From positions 248,001 to 312,000 of the forward strand of contig NZ_JYLN01000002.1 of assembly GCF_001439735.1 (NCBI RefSeq): a DNA stretch of 64,000 bases, in the 5' to 3' direction. The DNA is from Pseudomonas paralactis. Lineage in GTDB: Bacteria; Pseudomonadota; Gammaproteobacteria; Pseudomonadales; Pseudomonadaceae. Below the pieces are notes generated by a model. That model was not told the DNA's origin. It did not search any database and was given only the letters and a program-made list of their open reading frames with translations. Below, piece after piece: positions 38,542-47,270 of this stretch (position 1 is its first letter; each line of letters starts with the position of its first letter). The position numbers were made by a program, and so were the translations under genes.

Positions 38542-38630
38542 TGTGGGAGCTCGCTTGCCTGCGAAGGCGTCGGATCAGTCTACCCATCCGGTGCTGGTAT
38601 ACCGCCATCGCAGGCAAGCCAGCTCCCACA
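38542..38630. repeat. REPIN, 'tgtgggagctggcttgcctgcgat' type
   Basis: Two inverted REP arms directly downstream of the GNAT stop; same family as 11765-11857 and 40700-40786. One arm reads CTCGC where the others read CTGGC. Confidence 0.85.
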
Positions 38631-38745
38631 TTTGATCCGTGGTGCCTCAGTTAAATAATGTTAAGGCACATGCGCTGAAATGGGGCCGGGATTAACCGGC
38701 GCCAGGCAGGTACAATAGTGGCCCCCTTTTGTTACGGCCCTTGTC

Positions 38746-39456
38746 ATGACTGACCCCATACGCCTCTCCAAACGCCTTATCGAACTGGTCGGTTGCTCCC
38801 GTCGGGAGGCTGAGCTGTTTATCGAAGGCGGCTGGGTCTCGGTGGACGGCGAAGTGATCGACGAGCCGCAGTTCAAGGTCACTGACGAGAAAGTCGAGCT
38901 GGACCCAGAAGCCAAAGCCACCGCGCCTGAGCCGGTGACCATTCTGTTGCACGCGCCGGCTGGCATGGACCCTGAAACCGCCATGGCCACGATCAGCGCC
39001 GAGACCCTGTCCGAAGAACACCGCTTCAGTAAGCGCCCGCTCAAGGGGCATTTCCTGCGCCTGACCGCCAGCGCCGACCTGCAAGCCAAAGCCAGCGGCC
39101 TGCTGGTGTTCACTCAGGACTGGAAGATTCTGCGCAAGTTGACCGCCGATGCCGCCAAGATCGAGCAGGAATACGTGGTAGAAGTCGAAGGCGACATGGT
39201 TGCCCACGGCCTTAACCGCCTGAACCACGGCCTGACCTACAAGGGTAAAGAGCTGCCCGCCGTGAAAGCCAGCTGGCAGAACGAAAACCGCCTGCGCTTT
39301 GCGATGAAAAACCCGCAACCCGGCGTGATCGCACTGTTCTGCGAAGCCGTTGGCCTGAAAGTCATCGCCATCCGCCGCATCCGCATCGGCGGTGTGTCCA
39401 TTGGCAAGGTGCCAGTGGGTCAATGGCGTTACCTGTCCGGCAAAGAGAAGTTCTAA
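38746..39456 (+). CDS. S4-domain RsuA/RluF-like protein, catalytic Asp apparently missing
   Basis: 236 aa. The S4 RNA-binding domain spans about 5-55 (RLSKRLIELVGCSRREAELFIEGGWVSV is its pattern). The rest follows the RsuA-type pseudouridine synthase fold: HFLRLTASADLQ, AKASGLLVFTQD, EQEYVVEVEGD, IRRIRIGGVSIG. Real synthases have GRLDxxTxGLL with a catalytic Asp five residues before the GLL Gly. Here the aligned residues are ADLQAKASGLL, so that position is Gln; an Asp sits two residues earlier. It may be inactive and bind RNA only. It is followed by DUF1456 and trmO on the same strand. Confidence 0.85.
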   Translation: MTDPIRLSKRLIELVGCSRREAELFIEGGWVSVDGEVIDEPQFKVTDEKVELDPEAKATAPEPVTILLHAPAGMDPETAMATISAETLSEEHRFSKRPLKGHFLRLTASADLQAKASGLLVFTQDWKILRKLTADAAKIEQEYVVEVEGDMVAHGLNRLNHGLTYKGKELPAVKASWQNENRLRFAMKNPQPGVIALFCEAVGLKVIAIRRIRIGGVSIGKVPVGQWRYLSGKEKF

Positions 39457-39525
39457 ACCGTTCCCCTTTTCCCGACACCGCCTGATTCCGGCGGTGTCAT
39501 CAGTTGAATACCAGGATTGCCCACC

Positions 39526-39987
39526 ATGATTCACAACGACGTACTGCGCAGCGTGCGCTACATGCTCGACATCAGCGACAACAAGATGGTCGAGATCATC
39601 AAGCTCGGCGGCATGGACGTGACCAAGGAAGACCTGCTGACCTACCTCAAAAAAGATGAGGAAGAAGGCTTCGTGTTCTGCCCGGATGAAGTCATGGCTC
39701 ACTTCCTTGATGGCTTGGTGATTTTCAAGCGCGGCAAGGACGAAAGCCGTCCACCGCAGCCGATCGAAACCCCGGTGACCAACAACATCATCCTGAAAAA
39801 GCTGCGTGTGGCCTTCGAACTCAAGGAAGACGACATGCATGCCATCCTCAAGGCGGCGGAGTTCCCGGTATCCAAGCCAGAGCTGAGCGCACTGTTTCGC
39901 AAGTTTGGTCATACCAACTACCGCACCTGTGGCGACCAGTTGCTGCGCAACTTCCTCAAGGGCCTGACCTTGCGGGTCCGTGCCTAA
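39526..39987 (+). CDS. DUF1456 family protein (YehS-like)
   Basis: 153 aa from the ATG at 39526 (AGGA 9 bases upstream). It contains two copies of the roughly 65-residue DUF1456 helical domain: first NDVLRSVRYMLDISDNKMVEI with FCPDEVMAHFLDGLVIFKRG, then NNIILKKLRVAFELKEDDMH with CGDQLLRNFLKGLTLRVRA. Function unknown. It lies 3 bases before trmO, so co-translation is likely. Confidence 0.88.
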   Translation: MIHNDVLRSVRYMLDISDNKMVEIIKLGGMDVTKEDLLTYLKKDEEEGFVFCPDEVMAHFLDGLVIFKRGKDESRPPQPIETPVTNNIILKKLRVAFELKEDDMHAILKAAEFPVSKPELSALFRKFGHTNYRTCGDQLLRNFLKGLTLRVRA

Positions 39988-39990
39988 GCC

Positions 39991-40686
39991 ATGAGTTACC
40001 AGGTCTCGCCCGTCGGCTTCGTACGCTCCTGTTTCAAGGAGAAGTTCGCCATCCCGCGCCAACCGCAACTGGCACCGGCTGCCCGTGGCGTGCTGGAGCT
40101 GGTGGCGCCGTTCGACCAGGGCGAGGCGGTGCAGGGGCTGGAACAGGTCAGCCATGTGTGGCTGCTGTTTCTGTTTCATCAGGCCCTGGAAGACAAACCA
40201 CGCCTGAAAGTGCGCCCGCCACGCCTGGGCGGCAATACGTCCATGGGCGTGTTTGCCACCCGCGCAACCCATCGGCCCAATGGCATTGGCCAGTCGGTGG
40301 TGAAGCTGGACAAAGTGGAGCCGGGGCGGTTGTGGATTTCCGGGATCGATTTGCTCGATGGCACGCCGGTGCTGGATATCAAGCCGTATGTGCCCTATGC
40401 CGATATCGTGGATGCGGCCACCAACGACATCGCCAGCGATGCGCCCGCGCAGATCGGCGTGCAATGGCTCAAGGCTGCGCTGCAACAGGCGCAAGGCCAT
40501 GCACAGCGCCTTGGTGAACCGCTGGTGGAATTGATTGATCAGTGCCTGGCGCAAGATCCGCGACCGGCCTACCAAACGCCCGGTCCTGAGCGTGAATACG
40601 GTGTGCGTTTCTGGGATGTGGATGTGCGCTGGCACTACCCGGAGCCGGGGATGATTTGTGTGCTGGAAGTGGTTTCGGCTAAATAG
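39991..40686 (+). CDS. trmO: tRNA (t6A37)-N6-methyltransferase TrmO (TsaA/VirR-like)
   Basis: 231 aa. TrmO methylates t6A37 of tRNA-Thr to m6t6A using SAM. The single-sheet beta-barrel N-terminal domain carries VGFVRSCFKEKFAIPRQPQL, the signature VFATRATHRPNGIGQSVVKL and DLLDGTPVLDIKPYVPYAD. The C-terminal extension (about 150-231) is of the bacterial type. It is the last gene of the S4-DUF1456-trmO run and works downstream of the t6A pathway that includes TsaB. Confidence 0.93.
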   Translation: MSYQVSPVGFVRSCFKEKFAIPRQPQLAPAARGVLELVAPFDQGEAVQGLEQVSHVWLLFLFHQALEDKPRLKVRPPRLGGNTSMGVFATRATHRPNGIGQSVVKLDKVEPGRLWISGIDLLDGTPVLDIKPYVPYADIVDAATNDIASDAPAQIGVQWLKAALQQAQGHAQRLGEPLVELIDQCLAQDPRPAYQTPGPEREYGVRFWDVDVRWHYPEPGMICVLEVVSAK

Positions 40687-40699
40687 GGCGAAAACCAAA

Positions 40700-40786
40700 T
40701 GTGGGAGCTGGCTTGCCTGCGATAGCATCACCTCGGTTCAACTGAACCACTGAGGTGTCTGCATCGCAGGCAAGCCAGCTCCCACA
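40700..40786. repeat. REPIN, 'tgtgggagctggcttgcctgcgat' type
   Basis: Inverted REP arms between the convergent trmO and fpr genes, with an internal CACCTCGGTTCA / TGAACCACTGAGGTG dyad in the spacer that prolongs the hairpin. Confidence 0.85.
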
Positions 40787-40818
40787 CTTTTTGGATCGCT
40801 GGTGTTACTGACTCTGTA

Positions 40819-41598
40819 TTACTTCTCGACGAACGCACGCTCGATCAGGTAGTCACCCGGCTCACGCATCCGTGGCGAAACCTTCAGGCCGAAGCTGTTC
40901 AACACTTCGCTGGTTTCATCCAACATGCTTGGGCTGCCGCACAGCATGGCGCGGTCGTCTTCAGGATTGATCGGCGGCAGGCCGATGTCGCTGAACAGCT
41001 TGCCGCTGCGCATCAGGTCGGTCAGGCGGCCTTCGTTTTCGAACGGCTCGCGGGTCACGGTCGGGTAGTAGATCAACTTGTCACGCAGGGCTTCACCGAA
41101 GAACTCGTTCTGCGGCAGGTGCTCGGTGATGAATTCGCGGTAGGCAACTTCGTTGACGTAACGCACGCCGTGGCACAGGATCACTTTTTCGAAACGCTCG
41201 TAGGTCTCCGGGTCCTGGATCACGCTCATGAACGGCGCGAGGCCAGTGCCGGTGCTGAGCAGGTACAGGTGTTTGCCCGGCTTCAAATCGTCAAGCACCA
41301 GGGTGCCCGTCGGTTTTTTGCTGATGATGATCTCGTCGCCTTCCTTCAAATGCTGCAATTGGGAAGTCAGCGGGCCATCCGGCACCTTGATGCTGAAGAA
41401 TTCCAGATGCTCTTCCCAGTTTGGGCTGGCAATCGAGTAAGCGCGCATGAGCGGGCGGCCGTTGGGCTGTTGCAGGCCGATCATCACGAACTGACCGTTC
41501 TCGAAGCGCAGGCCCGGATCGCGGGTGCACTTGAAGCTGAACAGAGTGTCGTTCCAGTGATGAACACTGAGGACACGCTCGTGGTTCATGTTGCTCAT
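40819..41598 (-). CDS. fpr: Ferredoxin-NADP+ reductase Fpr
   Basis: 259 aa from the ATG at 41598 (MSNMNHERVLSVHHWND). FAD-binding N-terminal barrel with RAYSIASPNWEEHLEFFS, then the NADP domain with LLSTGTGLAPFMSVIQD, GVRYVNEVAYREF, MLCGSPSMLDE and the C-terminal ERAFVEK. It shuttles electrons between NADPH and ferredoxin/flavodoxin and helps in oxidative stress. The upstream 125-base gap separates it from the divergent regulator FinR, which activates fpr in P. putida. Confidence 0.95.
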   Translation of the reverse strand: MSNMNHERVLSVHHWNDTLFSFKCTRDPGLRFENGQFVMIGLQQPNGRPLMRAYSIASPNWEEHLEFFSIKVPDGPLTSQLQHLKEGDEIIISKKPTGTLVLDDLKPGKHLYLLSTGTGLAPFMSVIQDPETYERFEKVILCHGVRYVNEVAYREFITEHLPQNEFFGEALRDKLIYYPTVTREPFENEGRLTDLMRSGKLFSDIGLPPINPEDDRAMLCGSPSMLDETSEVLNSFGLKVSPRMREPGDYLIERAFVEK

Positions 41599-41723
41599 GT
41601 ACGGGGGACTCCTGGAAATGGGTCTGCGCCAAAGGTAAGGATGCGCAATTGCACAGCATTCTAATGGCGGCGACAATATCTGTTAACTGGATTATTAAGA
41701 TAAGGGTTATCGGTTATATCGAT

Positions 41724-42650
41724 ATGCGATTTACTCTCCGTCAACTGCAAGTTTTCGTCGCCGTCGCCCAGCAGGAAAGCGTCTCTCGCGCTGCTGGCCT
41801 TCTGGCCTTATCTCAATCCGCCGCCAGCACGTCGATTACCGAGCTGGAGCGTCAATCCAGCTGCCAATTATTCGACCGCGCCGGTAAACGTCTGAGCCTC
41901 AACGCCCTCGGCCATCAGTTACTACCCCAGGCGGTGGCGCTACTGGACCAGGCCAAGGAGATAGAAGACCTGCTCAACGGCAAATCCGGCTTCGGCTCCC
42001 TGGCAGTCGGCGCCACCCTGACCATCGGCAATTACCTGGCGACGCTGCTGATTGGCAGCTTTATGCAGCAGCATCCCGAGAGCCAGGTGAAACTGCATGT
42101 GCAGAACACTGCGCATATCGTGCATCAGGTGGCGCACTACGAAATTGACCTGGGTCTAATCGAAGGTGACTGCAGCCACCCGGATATCGAAGTGCAAACC
42201 TGGGTAGAAGACGAGCTGGTGGTGTTTTGCGCGCCCCAGCATCATCTGGCCAAGCGTGGCGTGGCAAGCATGGATGAGCTGACCCACGAAGCGTGGATCC
42301 TGCGCGAACAAGGTTCGGGCACGCGCCTGACCTTTGACCAGGCCATGCGCCATCATCGCAGCGCGCTGAATATCCGCCTGGAGCTGGAACATACCGAGGC
42401 AATCAAGCGGGCTGTGGAGTCGGGGTTGGGGATTGGCTGCATTTCGCGGCTGGCGCTACGCGACGCGTTCCGTCGCGGCAGCCTGGTGCCGGTAGAAACC
42501 CCGGACCTGGACCTGGCCCGGCAGTTCTACTTCATCTGGCACAAGCAGAAGTACCAGACCTCGGCGATGCGCGAATTTCTCGAACTGTGCCGCGCTTTCA
42601 CCGCCGGGGTGCAGCGCAGCGACGAGATCGTGCTGCCGAGTATCGCCTGA
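41724..42650 (+). CDS. finR: LysR-type regulator FinR
   Basis: 308 aa from the ATG at 41724. The winged helix-turn-helix occupies about residues 1-60 (FTLRQLQVFVAVAQQESVSR, LLALSQSAASTSITELE), followed by the LysR effector domain in two halves (GATLTIGNYLATLLIG, then HEAWILREQGSGTR). It is divergent from fpr, the arrangement of P. putida finR-fprA, where FinR is needed for induction by superoxide. The shared gap 41599-41723 should hold its operator. Confidence 0.9.
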   Translation: MRFTLRQLQVFVAVAQQESVSRAAGLLALSQSAASTSITELERQSSCQLFDRAGKRLSLNALGHQLLPQAVALLDQAKEIEDLLNGKSGFGSLAVGATLTIGNYLATLLIGSFMQQHPESQVKLHVQNTAHIVHQVAHYEIDLGLIEGDCSHPDIEVQTWVEDELVVFCAPQHHLAKRGVASMDELTHEAWILREQGSGTRLTFDQAMRHHRSALNIRLELEHTEAIKRAVESGLGIGCISRLALRDAFRRGSLVPVETPDLDLARQFYFIWHKQKYQTSAMREFLELCRAFTAGVQRSDEIVLPSIA

Positions 42651-42653
42651 TCG

Positions 42654-43016
42654 TCAGATCAGGATCACAGCCCACACCAGAGTGATCATGGTCAGTGCCA
42701 CAAATTGCGCGGCGCTGCCCATGTCCTTGGCGTTTTTCGATAAGGGGTGGCGGTCCAGGGAAATGCGGTCAATGGCCGCTTCTACCGCAGAATTGAGCAA
42801 TTCGACGATCAACGCCAGCAAGCACACCGCGATCAGCAACGCGCGCTCAACCCGGCTGACCTGCAGGAAAAAGCTCAACGGGATCAGGATGACGTTCAGC
42901 AATACCAACTGACGGAACGCCGCCTCGCCGGTGAAAGCTGCGCGCAGGCCATCCAGGGAATAGCCCCCAGCATTGAAGATACGTTTGATACCGGTTTGAC
43001 CCTTGAAAGGCGACAT
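42654..43016 (-). CDS. dgkA: Diacylglycerol kinase
   Basis: 120 aa, typical for DgkA, a three-helix inner-membrane enzyme that phosphorylates diacylglycerol for lipid recycling (MDO cycle). Signature near the middle: IVELLNSAVEAAIDRISLDRHPLSKNAKDMGSAAQF, here split as ELLNSAVEAAIDRIS and HPLSKNAKDMGSAA. Three hydrophobic helices follow the usual pattern. It stops four bases from the convergent finR stop. The window also encodes OpgD, whose pathway releases diacylglycerol. Confidence 0.95.
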   Translation of the reverse strand: MSPFKGQTGIKRIFNAGGYSLDGLRAAFTGEAAFRQLVLLNVILIPLSFFLQVSRVERALLIAVCLLALIVELLNSAVEAAIDRISLDRHPLSKNAKDMGSAAQFVALTMITLVWAVILI

Positions 43017-43091
43017 AGATGTAGGCAACTGAACCAAAGAAGTGGGGAAGCTAGATCACGCAAAGTCAAAAAAGCGTGAAGCGGCTGTAAC

Positions 43092-43742
43092 TTAATGTTG
43101 CGAGATTGACTCAAGCTGCTGCAAGAGCAACGCCGCCTGGGTCCGGGTACGCACTCCGAGCTTACGGAAAATCGCCGTCACGTGGGCCTTGATGGTCGCC
43201 TCCGACACGTTCAATTCGTAGGCAATCTGCTTGTTCAGCAAACCTTCGCACACCATGGTCAGCACCCGGAACTGCTGAGGGGTCAGGCTGGCCAGGCCAT
43301 CACGGGCGGCCTTGGCTTCGTCGGACACATTGATTTGTTCAAACGCCTGGGGCGGCCAGGACACATCGCCGTCCAATACCGCACGCACGGCTTTCTGGAT
43401 ATCTTCCATCGCGCTGGACTTGGGAATGAAACCGCTGGCGCCAAACTCTTTGGAGCGTACCACCACGTCGGCTTCTTCCTGGGCCGAGACCATGACCACC
43501 GGGATCTGCGGGTACTGCCCGCGCAGCAGTACCAGCCCGGAAAAGCCATAGGCGCCGGGCATGTTCAGGTCGAGCAATACCAGGTCCCAGTCGGATTTTT
43601 CGGTGAGGCGCGCTTCCAGTTCAGCGATGCTGGCCACTTCGACCAAGCGAACATCAGGGCCAAGCCCCAGGGTGACTGCCTGATGCAGAGCGCTGCGAAA
43701 CAGCGGATGGTCATCGGCTATCAGGATTTCGTATGTGGCCAT
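43092..43742 (-). CDS. erdR: NarL/LuxR-type response regulator ErdR
   Basis: 216 aa. Receiver (about 1-120) with the acidic pair in LIADDHPLFR and phospho-acceptor Asp in DLVLLDLNMPGAYGF; C-terminal LuxR helix-turn-helix with LTPQQFRVLTMVCEGLLNKQ and ELNVSEATIKAHVTAIFRKL. The dgkA-erdR-DTW order matches P. aeruginosa PA3603-PA3605, where ErdR controls ethanol and acetate oxidation genes. Cognate kinase not in the window. Confidence 0.9.
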   Translation of the reverse strand: MATYEILIADDHPLFRSALHQAVTLGLGPDVRLVEVASIAELEARLTEKSDWDLVLLDLNMPGAYGFSGLVLLRGQYPQIPVVMVSAQEEADVVVRSKEFGASGFIPKSSAMEDIQKAVRAVLDGDVSWPPQAFEQINVSDEAKAARDGLASLTPQQFRVLTMVCEGLLNKQIAYELNVSEATIKAHVTAIFRKLGVRTRTQAALLLQQLESISQH

Positions 43743-43993
43743 TGGTTAAATGATCCTGTTTTTTATGGGAGCCCCGATGGTTCAGGGCTCACCAATACAC
43801 AAGGCGACGGCCTGGCAGCTATCGCCACAGGGCCTGCTCGACGTCAAAAGCACTTGAAACGACGTCAGGCATTCACGGTTGCGCCCCAATCGGCGCCCAG
43901 CATGACCAGCGTAGCCTGGAGGGTCAAGCACTACGCCTGCGGGCATTTTAGCGGGTTGCAGGTTTACGGTGCCATCATGCAAACGTCGTCTGG

Positions 43994-44713
43994 TTATACC
44001 GCCGGGATGTAGGGTGCGAGGCGAGTATGCACAGCGTCCGTCGGATCCAGCGGCATTTGAAACTTGGCAGCCAGGTAGTGGGTGCTGAATACATCGAGGT
44101 AGGCATCCAGCACTTCGCTGGCCGCCAAGTCATCAGCCAATTCCAGGCACAACGCCGCCACCTCGGCGGTACAGAAATGGTCATCACGTTTGGAACGGCG
44201 CAGTTTGTAGCGAGACAACTGCTCGGGCGCCAGGCTCAGGACCGGCAGATGCTCCAGATAAGGGCTTTTGCGAAACATCTTGCGCGCTTCGCTCCAGGTG
44301 CCGTCCAGCAAGATAAACAGCGGGCGCTTGCCCTCCCCTGCGCGGACTTCACTGACCACCCGTTGTGGCGCCACGAATTCACCGGGAAATACAATATAGG
44401 GCTGCCACTGTGGATCGGCCAACAACCTGAGCAAATCAGGGTCGACTTCGGTACGCGACCAGGCGAATGCGGTGGTGTCGTGTATGACATCGGCGATCAG
44501 CCAGCCGGTGTTGCTGGGTTTCATCGGCTCAACGTCATGCATCAACAGGCACATGGCTGACTTGGCTTGTACCTGGGGCCGCCAGGCGCACAAACAGTAC
44601 TCAGGAATGACCCGACAACCGGCACAGCGCTCAGCGCGGGAACCCCGATTGAGAAACGGCCTGACGGCACGCGCCAGACGCTGGGCACGCAAACGAGAAA
44701 CGGCGTGGCTCAT
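43994..44713 (-). CDS. DTW-domain tRNA-uridine aminocarboxypropyltransferase
   Basis: 239 aa. The DTW motif is in FILLDGTWSEARKMF. Four N-terminal Cys in ERCAGCRVIPEYCLCAWRP form the family's probable metal site. It also has MHDVEPMKPSNTGWLIADV. DTW enzymes add an aminocarboxypropyl group from SAM to uridine in tRNA (TapT/TuaA). Which tRNA position applies here is an inference from the family. Confidence 0.88.
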   Translation of the reverse strand: MSHAVSRLRAQRLARAVRPFLNRGSRAERCAGCRVIPEYCLCAWRPQVQAKSAMCLLMHDVEPMKPSNTGWLIADVIHDTTAFAWSRTEVDPDLLRLLADPQWQPYIVFPGEFVAPQRVVSEVRAGEGKRPLFILLDGTWSEARKMFRKSPYLEHLPVLSLAPEQLSRYKLRRSKRDDHFCTAEVAALCLELADDLAASEVLDAYLDVFSTHYLAAKFQMPLDPTDAVHTRLAPYIPAV

Positions 44714-44891
44714 CGAGCACGCGGCGAAGAAAAGGAAATCGACACGGGAGAAACTCGTGAAAAACAGAAGTCCCGCAGTTTACCAGCGATACGCCTGGCT
44801 GTAGTGGCAAGGGCTCACCTATAATTGCGCGCCACTGAACGCACAGCGCAGTGGCTGGTCTATGCACCAGTAACCGAATCAGGAGATTTCC

Positions 44892-45326
44892 ATGCTGCGT
44901 TCCATGCTGCGCCTTGTTGCCCCATCCGTCGCCCTTGCGCTGGTTTTGCCTATGGGCGCCCACGCGGCCTCGCTGCTGGAGGCTCAAATGAACAAGAAGC
45001 TGCAAAGCGTCGCGGCCGAAAGCAACAAGGACCTGCCCCGGGAAATCGACGAAAAGACCCTGGAAGTGGCCTACACGGTTGAAGGTATGCAACTGATCGA
45101 TCACCTCAGCGTTCAGTCTGATCGTGCCGAACAGATGCGTGCCAACCCCAAGGCTGTGTATTTCCAGCTCGGACGCAGTGTTTGCACCAACCCTGGCTAC
45201 CGCGAATTGATGGCAAAAGGTGCGGTGATGCGCTACGAAATCACCGAGAACAAGACCAATCGCCCTGTGGCGTCGGTCAAGTTCGTTGAAGCCGATTGCC
45301 CGACTCCGGCAAAAAAGAAAAAGTAA
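44892..45326 (+). CDS. Secreted PA3611-like 'quorum-sensing-regulated virulence factor' family protein
   Basis: 144 aa; CAGGAG 6 bases before the ATG. N-terminal signal peptide (about 1-26, LVAPSVALALVLPMGAHAAS), then a small domain with MNKKLQSVAAESNKDLPREI, two Cys (RSVCTNPGYR and EADCPTP) probably disulfide-bonded, and a Lys tail. The P. aeruginosa homologue PA3611 was named from quorum-sensing dependence; its biochemical role is unknown. The location a few genes from DTW/erdR agrees. Confidence 0.78.
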   Translation: MLRSMLRLVAPSVALALVLPMGAHAASLLEAQMNKKLQSVAAESNKDLPREIDEKTLEVAYTVEGMQLIDHLSVQSDRAEQMRANPKAVYFQLGRSVCTNPGYRELMAKGAVMRYEITENKTNRPVASVKFVEADCPTPAKKKK

Positions 45327-45620
45327 TTGCTGCTGCCCCCTCGCGCGCGGCTGTCCAGCGGCGCGCAATCCCTGGATCCGTTTTCTGCCAACGACTGAAC
45401 GCTCTGATGTGTAACCAATAAGTGGTTGCCAGCCAAGGGTTTTTCGGCCCATGATCAAGCCATTCCATACGCCCGCCCACAGCTATTTCAATGCTGTTCT
45501 GTAACACTTTCAGGGCAAAAGAGGCCTGCCCTCCTGTGGCATGCAACGACACATGCAGTGTCGTGGCCCCCGACGACGCTCTCGTCGACTATCCAGGCCC
45601 TGTAAAGAAGGAGAAGTTGA

Positions 45621-46733
45621 ATGCCTTATGAATCCAATGACCAGTTGCTTCGTCACTTTGAAGAAAACGGAACCGACCTCACGCAGCAGGTCGACGCACA
45701 AATCCAGCTGATCGCTCCCAACAGCCCGAATATCCCCCTGTATCGCGACATGATCCTCACCGTTCTGCGCATGGCTCAGGACGACCGTGATCGCTGGAAC
45801 GCCAAGATCACCCTGCGCGCCATTCGCGAGTTGGACCATGCCTTTCGCGTACTCGAACAATTCAAGGGGCGGCGCAAGGTGACGGTGTTCGGCTCGGCAC
45901 GTACCCCTGTGGAAAGCCCACTGTATTCGCTGGCCCGAGAGGTGGGTGCCGCGTTGGCGCGCTCCGACCTGATGGTGATCACTGGCGGCGGCGGCGGCAT
46001 CATGGCGGCAGCCCACGAAGGCGCAGGGCTGGCACATAGCTTGGGGTTCAATATCACCCTGCCCTTTGAACAACACGCCAACCCCACCATCGATGGCACC
46101 GAAAACCTGCTGTCATTCCACTTTTTCTTTACCCGCAAGCTGTTCTTCGTCAAGGAAGCCGACGCGCTGGTGTTGTGCCCTGGCGGTTTCGGCACTCTGG
46201 ACGAAGCGCTGGAAGTACTGACCCTGATCCAGACCGGCAAGAGCCCGCTGGTGCCAGTAGTATTACTGGATGCACCGGGCGGTGGGTTCTGGCAAGGCGC
46301 CCTGGACTTTATCCGCAGCCAGTTGGAGGCCAACCGCTATATCCTGCCCACCGACCTCAAGCTGATACGTTTGGTCTACAGCGCCGAAGAAGCCGTGGAT
46401 GAAATCAACCAGTTCTATGCCAACTTCCACTCCACCCGTTGGCTGAAACGTGAGTTTGTGGTGCGCATGAACCATCCTCTCAGTGAACGCGCCCTGGCCC
46501 ATTTGCAGCAAGAGTTCGCCAGCCTGCGGCTCAGTGGCGAATTTCAACAACTCGCCTATACGGGCGAAGACCATGACGAACCCAGGTTCAGCCACTTGAC
46601 CCGCCTGGTGTTCAACTTCAATGGCCGCGACCAGGGGCGGCTGCGGGAGTTGGTGGATTACATCAACCTGCCGGAAAACTGGGCACAGGCCCAAGGCGAG
46701 ACGCAGCAACGCGTGACGTCACTGCCGGCGTAG
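45621..46733 (+). CDS. LOG-family Rossmann protein (TIGR00730-like)
   Basis: 370 aa with AAGGAG upstream. An N-terminal helical extension (about 1-85) precedes the LOG/lysine-decarboxylase-like fold: KVTVFGSART, LMVITGGGGGIMAAAHEGAG and the hallmark CPGGFGTLDEALEVLT. The PGGxGTxxE motif is that of cytokinin-activating phosphoribohydrolases (nucleotide 5'-monophosphate hydrolysis). The longer N- and C-termini put it in a bacterial subfamily without proven substrate. Monocistronic, with a bidirectional terminator after it. Confidence 0.88.
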   Translation: MPYESNDQLLRHFEENGTDLTQQVDAQIQLIAPNSPNIPLYRDMILTVLRMAQDDRDRWNAKITLRAIRELDHAFRVLEQFKGRRKVTVFGSARTPVESPLYSLAREVGAALARSDLMVITGGGGGIMAAAHEGAGLAHSLGFNITLPFEQHANPTIDGTENLLSFHFFFTRKLFFVKEADALVLCPGGFGTLDEALEVLTLIQTGKSPLVPVVLLDAPGGGFWQGALDFIRSQLEANRYILPTDLKLIRLVYSAEEAVDEINQFYANFHSTRWLKREFVVRMNHPLSERALAHLQQEFASLRLSGEFQQLAYTGEDHDEPRFSHLTRLVFNFNGRDQGRLRELVDYINLPENWAQAQGETQQRVTSLPA

Positions 46734-46746
46734 TTTTTTGCAGGCG

Positions 46747-46782
46747 AAAAAAAAGGCCCACTATTTTCATAGTGGGCCTTTC
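46747..46782. terminator. Bidirectional terminator between the LOG gene and recX
   Basis: Stem AAGGCCCACTAT / ATAGTGGGCCTT with a TTTC loop; A-run on the left and T-rich on the right serve the convergent genes. Confidence 0.92.
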
Positions 46783-46794
46783 GTTTTGGGGCGT

Positions 46795-47262
46795 TCAGTC
46801 GTCCATATCCCGACCGCTTAACAAGCGACTGATCATGTCCATCGAAAACCCGCGATAGCTCAGGAAGCGACCTTGCTTCGCACGCTCCCTGGCATCAATC
46901 GGAAGATGCCCCGCAAACTTGCGGCGCCAGGTGTCTTCCAATTGAGACTGCCAGCTGATACCGCACTCACGCAGGGCAAGATCAATATCGGCACGTTGCA
47001 GGCCACGCTGGCTCAGCTCTTCACGAATTCGCGCAGGGCCATAACCGGAGCGCGCTCGGTAGGACACAAAACTTTCAAGGTAACGGGCTTCCGACAACAG
47101 CCCCTCTTCCGTCAAACGGTCGAGGGCTGTTTCGATCATCTCAGGCTCTGCGCCGCGCTGACGCAACTTACGCGTCAGCTCGACTCGGCCATGCTCGCGG
47201 CGAGCAAGCAGGTCCATCGCAGTGCGCCGAACGGCGACGAGTGTATCCAGTACAACAGTCAT
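46795..47262 (-). CDS. recX: RecA-regulating protein RecX
   Basis: 155 aa of three tandem three-helix RecX repeats ([60 protein letters not shown]). RecX binds RecA filaments and limits their activity. It starts eight bases after the recA stop on the same strand, the standard recA-recX operon, so it shares LexA control. Confidence 0.95.
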   Translation of the reverse strand: MTVVLDTLVAVRRTAMDLLARREHGRVELTRKLRQRGAEPEMIETALDRLTEEGLLSEARYLESFVSYRARSGYGPARIREELSQRGLQRADIDLALRECGISWQSQLEDTWRRKFAGHLPIDARERAKQGRFLSYRGFSMDMISRLLSGRDMDD

Positions 47263-47270
47263 CGTTTGCT

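Noticed and set aside
38692..40731. 679-aa minus-strand open frame opposite the S4-DUF1456-trmO genes
   Set aside because: The three plus-strand genes have ribosome sites and family motifs; the antisense frame has none.
45277..45552. 91-aa minus-strand frame between the PA3611-like and LOG genes
   Set aside because: It overlaps the 3' end of the secreted protein gene antisense and lacks any ribosome site or domain; the 294-base gap 45327-45620 shows only the LOG gene's ribosome site.
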